A stretch of DNA of 59,689 bases, from positions 1-59,689 of the forward strand of contig NZ_UYXQ01000026.1 in the NCBI RefSeq assembly GCF_900624995.1. Direction: 5' to 3'. The notes below the pieces were generated by a model. The model saw only the letters and a program-made list of their open reading frames with translations, did no database searches and was not told the origin of the DNA. The position numbers and the translations under genes are program-made. This stretch comes from Pseudomonas antarctica (GTDB lineage Bacteria; Pseudomonadota; Gammaproteobacteria; Pseudomonadales; Pseudomonadaceae). Positions within the stretch are counted from its first letter, which is position 1. Each line of letters starts with the position of its first letter. This document shows, piece by piece, positions 56,786-59,689 of the stretch.

Positions 56786-57166
56786 TCAATGCAGCGATGA
56801 GCCCTGTTGAGTCAGTGCGTTTTGCACACACTCAACCAAATGTTCAGCACTCCACGGCTTGGGCAAAAAACGTACGGACCCGCCCAGTTGCGCCGCCAGC
56901 TTGGTATTACCGGAAGTCAGCACTACCGGCACCGACGGCCAGCGATGCGCCACCACCTTGCTCAAGTCATACCCGTTGAGCAAACCCGGCATCTGAATAT
57001 CGCTGACAATCAAGTCCACCGGGTCGTCGCCGCGTTCCAGGTAAATCATCCCTTCATCCGCCGAAGGAAACGAGGTGACATGAGCCCCGAACTCCTCCAG
57101 TACGTCGACCATTAACGAACGAATAATTTCGTCGTCTTCCAGCACTAAAATCGATGGCTGAGCCAT
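56786..57166 (-). CDS. single-domain response regulator
   Basis: 126 residues, receiver domain only. Acidic pocket Glu10-Asp11-Asp12, phospho-acceptor Asp56 (IVSDIQMPG), Thr/Ser in LTSGN, Lys in LPKPW. No output domain. Same strand as bphO-bphP, 196 bases upstream, so it may be the BphP phosphate acceptor or a phosphorelay intermediate; this is inference. Confidence 0.9.
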   Translation of the reverse strand: MAQPSILVLEDDEIIRSLMVDVLEEFGAHVTSFPSADEGMIYLERGDDPVDLIVSDIQMPGLLNGYDLSKVVAHRWPSVPVVLTSGNTKLAAQLGGSVRFLPKPWSAEHLVECVQNALTQQGSSLH

Positions 57167-57348
57167 GATCCTTACTCCACCATCAGGGTTCAGTAAGGTG
57201 GAGTGGGGCGGGCGTGAATAGGTTCGATTGGATATGTGCGGGGCGATGGGTGGTCTTTTTAGAGCGGTTGCGCGGTGGTTGGCCGCAGCGGCACAGTGAG
57301 GTTGATACAGGCATAATCAGCTCACCGTTGCCCGATGTGGAGTCATAA

Positions 57349-57723
57349 ATGAAGAACGCCTTGTTTACCCTCGCCCTGATCCTCAACACCGGCCAGGCCT
57401 TTGCGGCGGGCGATGCCGAGGCGGGCGGCAAACTCTTCAGCAAGACCTGCGGCGGCTGCCACAGCATCGGCGAAGGCGCACGCGGCGGCTTCGGCCCAGA
57501 GCTTAACGGCATCATCGGCCGACCCGCCGGCACCACCACGGATTACCAGTACTCCGACGCGATGAAAAACTCCGGCGTGGTCTGGACCCGCGACAAACTT
57601 GCCGCCTACATCGAGGCGCCGAAGAAAGTCGTCAGCGGCACGCGCATGATCTTCTGGGGTATCAGCGACCCGGAAAAGATTGAAAACATCCTGGCCTACC
57701 TCGAAACCTTTCAGCCCAAATGA
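57349..57723 (+). CDS. small class I cytochrome c
   Basis: 124 residues. Signal peptide (cleavage near AFA-AG), haem motif CGGCH at 34-38, FGPELNGIIGR, and the Met ligand in GTRMIFWG: cytochrome c2/c550 type. A soluble periplasmic electron carrier. Its stop abuts the pseudogene on the other strand. Confidence 0.93.
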   Translation: MKNALFTLALILNTGQAFAAGDAEAGGKLFSKTCGGCHSIGEGARGGFGPELNGIIGRPAGTTTDYQYSDAMKNSGVVWTRDKLAAYIEAPKKVVSGTRMIFWGISDPEKIENILAYLETFQPK

Positions 57724-58149
57724 TCACTCGCGAACGTTCCTGAACAACATCAACCGCACAGGCTCATGCAGCCCGCGCGTCAGCCCCTTTAAGCGTTGAA
57801 ACTCGTCGGGGTGCTGCTCGGCCACGTCGTCCCTCGGCGTTTGCGCCGCCAGGTCATGCAGGGTCGGTGAGCTGCCGTCGTGTTGCATCTGCAGCAGGAA
57901 GTCCTTGGTCACGCCGCCGATAATCGGGAACGTGCCCTCGTGCAACACCAGCGGCAACAGGATCAACACCGCCAGGCGCAGGTCAAATCGCAGGCCGATG
58001 CCCAGGGTTTCCAGGAGCGCCGGGGTGTTTAAATCCAAGCCGGAAAAGCTGATTAAAAAACACCAGCCGCAACGCCGCCAGCAACACAAACACCAACCCG
58101 ATCGCGCCCACCCTTAGCGCAGGCGGCGTGATTGCAACACACCCATCAT
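57724..58149 (-). pseudogene. LTA-synthase-like sulfatase, frameshifted and internally deleted
   Basis: The C-terminal part (LLQMQHDGSSPTLHDLAAQ, HPDEFQRLKGLTRGLHEP) fits the end of LTA-synthase-family membrane sulfatases. It is joined directly to an N-terminal membrane segment (TLGIGLRFDLRLAVLILLPL), with the whole middle, including the catalytic Thr, missing. Further upstream the N-terminal helix (GAIGLVFVLLAALRLVFF) is in another frame. About 140 of some 650-700 residues remain. Dead gene. Confidence 0.8.
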
Positions 58150-58182
58150 TGACCCTTCCCAATGTCCAAAACGACGCCGATC

Positions 58183-58278
58183 AAATGTGGGAGGGGGCTT
58201 GCTCCCGAAAGCGGTGTATCAGTGCCAGAGTTGTTGCCTGACCCGCCGTATTCGCGAGCAAGCCCGCTCCCACAGTTT
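58183..58278. repeat. REP palindrome pair
   Basis: AATGTGGGAGGGGGCTTGCT and GCGAGCAAGCCCGCTCCCAC around a variable centre, inside the decayed region. Confidence 0.88.
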
Positions 58279-58467
58279 GAATTGCATTAATCCTGCGACT
58301 ACGCAGTAGCCCGCCAACAGCGGATCGACCAAGTAATCCCAATAGTTCTCCGAAGCCTTCAGCCGCAACGCGAACGCCAGGGTGCCGATCGCCAACATCC
58401 ATACCGCCAGCGCATTACACAGCCACAGCATCAACAGCGCCACAAACCCCAACAGCACAAAACTCAA
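58279..58467 (-). pseudogene. membrane-protein remnant
   Basis: From a poor TTG at 58467 the frame reads SFVLLGFVALLMLWLCNALAV...LRLKASENYWDYLVDPLLAGYC, two to three helices, then runs into the REP pair with no natural stop. Probably a small membrane gene of the same former operon as the flanking relics, truncated by the repeat. Family unknown. Confidence 0.5.
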
Positions 58468-58490
58468 ATGGGCTTACCACACACAAACCA

Positions 58491-59180
58491 TCACAAATGC
58501 TCCGCCAGCCAGGCTTCGTTGAAGCTGACATGTTTGATAAAGGTGTTATTCCACGCGTACACCAAGTGGTACATGCCGTCGGGGCTGCGGCTGAAGTAGG
58601 GGGACTCGTACTCAAAATCGCAACCACTGGGTTTGCACACGCGGTCATCCAGGTTGCTCAGAAAGCGCTGCTCCAGCGGCAGGCGCTTGGCACCACTGGA
58701 GGCGCGGAAGCCTTCGCCGATGATTTTTTTGTACGCCTCGTGGGAGAACGGCTGACCGAGCGGGTCGGGTGACGGGTCCAGCTCGCTCACCGTGCGCCAT
58801 TGGCTGAACTGCGCGTTGGTGCCGTAGAGACTGAGCTTGAAGCGCCCGTCTTGCAGGTCGTTGAGGGCGACCAACAAACCGTCGTCTTCGCTGGCGACTG
58901 CCGCCAATGATGAGTTTGGGGTGGCCGGTTCCAACGGGTACGGCTCGCTCCAGGTTTGCCTGGCGTCTTCAGTGCGGCTGGCGAGCACGCGGTGATGGGT
59001 TTCACCGGCGTAACGCAACATCGCCACGGCGCGCTGGCCGTCTTGCGGCACGATGGTCGGTTGCAGGGAATGCTTGCCACGGCTGATGCGGAATTTGTCG
59101 ATCACCGCACCGTCGGCGCTCAAGTACAGGTACTCGGCAAACTTGCCCATGAGCTCGTGATATACCGGCAATGCGCTCAA
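58491..59180 (-). pseudogene. BNR-repeat/sialidase-like protein, N-terminus missing
   Basis: About 229 residues open to a normal stop, with BNR-like repeats (TWSEPYPLEPATPNSSLAAV, DDGLLVALNDLQDGRFKLSLYG in parts) and the closing SRSPDGMYHLVYAWNNTFIKHVSF. No ATG, SD or signal peptide is found at its 5' end, where the sequence becomes the kinase fragment on the other strand. The missing half suggests deletion. Confidence 0.7.
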
Positions 59181-59436
59181 CTTTTCCCCGGTAGGCAGTG
59201 AGGTGCGGGTGCGAGTGGGGTCTGATTTTTTGAGCGTAGAGGACCAAGGTCCGGGGATTGATGAGGCGGAACTGGGGCGTTTGTTCGAACGGTTTTACAG
59301 TCGGGACAACGCCAATGGCGCGGGGCTCGGCTTGGCGATTGTGGACATGATCGTGGGCAAAATCGGGTGCAAGCTTGCGCTGCATAACCTGGAGCAGGGC
59401 GGCTTGTGCGCACGGTTGGTATTCAACCAAACCTGA
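59164..59436 (+). pseudogene. histidine kinase fragment (C-terminal ATPase part)
   Basis: Only the end of the HATPase domain remains: NALNFSP (N box), VEDQGPGID (G1), RLFERFYSRDNANGAGLGLAIV (F/G2 boxes, in part), and a normal stop. A TGA sits in frame at 59158-59160, so the rest of the kinase is gone. Resembles QseC/TctE-type kinases. Its 5' end overlaps the BNR fragment, marking a deletion junction near 59160-59205. Confidence 0.75.
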
Positions 59437-59526
59437 AGCGAACCCGGCTCAACGGGGGGAGTTGTGAGAGTGTCAGATTTTTTGTGTGCGGGCCGGTAAC
59501 GGCCTGCCGACAGGCAGGCCTTAGTT

Positions 59527-59689
59527 TTACCAGGTAGGCCTGATAAATCGATCTCCGTACAGAATCGCAAATTGGTTCATCGCACTCTTCCAGTCATGTG
59601 CCGGTTTGCCCCAGTTAGCAGTGATATTTCGCAATCCCAACCAGATTAATTTTGTTGCAGCATCGTCCGTTGGGAAGTGCCCTCGGGTC
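59527..59689 (-). mobile_element. IS256-family transposase, 3' end only
   Basis: Reading left from the window edge, the last 53 codons give HFPTDDAATKLIWLGLRN, NWGKPAHDWKSAMNQFAILY and a TAA at 59527-59529: the C-terminus of an IS256 (mutator) transposase. The element continues beyond the window. A perfect 8-bp stem (59501-59520, GGCCTGCC-GACA-GGCAGGCC) lies just outside the stop; I cannot define the inverted repeat without the other end. Confidence 0.85.

Overview
The window is a piece of chromosome from a fluorescent pseudomonad of the Pseudomonas fluorescens group. The gene families are pseudomonad throughout: GC-rich coding DNA, the rplU-rpmA-obgE-proB order, cyoABCDE, fhpR-hmp, folM-folE-folX, bphO-bphP, and many copies of a REP palindrome built on GGGCTTGCTCGCGA. 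A Tat-exported aminotransferase behind a PvdS-type iron-starvation box (TAAAT-N16-CGT) points to a pyoverdine producer. I see no rRNA, tRNA, CRISPR array or intact mobile element. The only mobile DNA is the 3' end of an IS256-family transposase at the right edge.

Layout. 1-6.7 kb is housekeeping: a small gene behind a Fur box, yjdM, ispB, rplU-rpmA-obgE, proB, creA-like and a glutathione peroxidase. 6.8-11.2 kb carries an ene-reductase, a GT4 glycosyltransferase, cysZ and trxB. 11.3-17.2 kb is a pterin and light-response locus: hopJ-like, DUF1244, folX-folE-folM, a monooxygenase-like membrane protein, a PplR/LitR-type MerR regulator without the B12-ligand His, a PilZ-like protein, a short LOV photoreceptor and a flavodoxin. 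17.5-26.8 kb is an uncharacterised catabolic or transport cluster: class II aldolase, alpha/beta hydrolase, SDR, DUF1302 barrel, DUF1329 and a MalT/AlkS-like LuxR activator. Three of its translation starts carry AANAANAA motifs expected to bind Hfq/Crc. 26.8-32.5 kb holds an AraC regulator, an EamA transporter, the NO-responsive fhpR-hmp pair with three NorR-type boxes, and dsbB.

32.5-38.1 kb is the cytochrome bo3 operon behind a roughly 790-base leader. 38.2-42.1 kb is an accessory islet: a queC of enterobacterial type, a low-GC YhhQ-like transporter with an extra N-terminal domain, an XRE/S24-like regulator, AT-rich 12-bp repeats, and an SHMT-like enzyme with substituted active-site residues. 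Next come ptaA (pyoverdine maturation), two unknown genes, and a five-haem protein joining an AdhB-like tri-haem half to a TsdA-like di-haem half. A class III aminotransferase, a LysR regulator and an amino-acid binding protein follow.

50.3-57.7 kb has a PAS-GGDEF cyclase, a PhoD-like phosphatase, bphO-bphP (biliverdin synthesis and red-light kinase), a single-domain response regulator and a small cytochrome c. 57.7-59.7 kb is decaying DNA: a frameshifted and internally deleted LTA-synthase-like sulfatase, a small membrane remnant, a truncated BNR-repeat protein, a truncated histidine kinase, and the IS256 end.

The strongest leads are the LOV/PplR locus with a 19-bp-spacer promoter before folM, the Crc-tagged DUF1302/DUF1329 cluster, the queC/yhhQ/xre/SHMT-like islet, the AdhB-TsdA fusion, and the PvdS box before ptaA. 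All functions are inferred from reading the sequence and from memory of the families; no database was searched.
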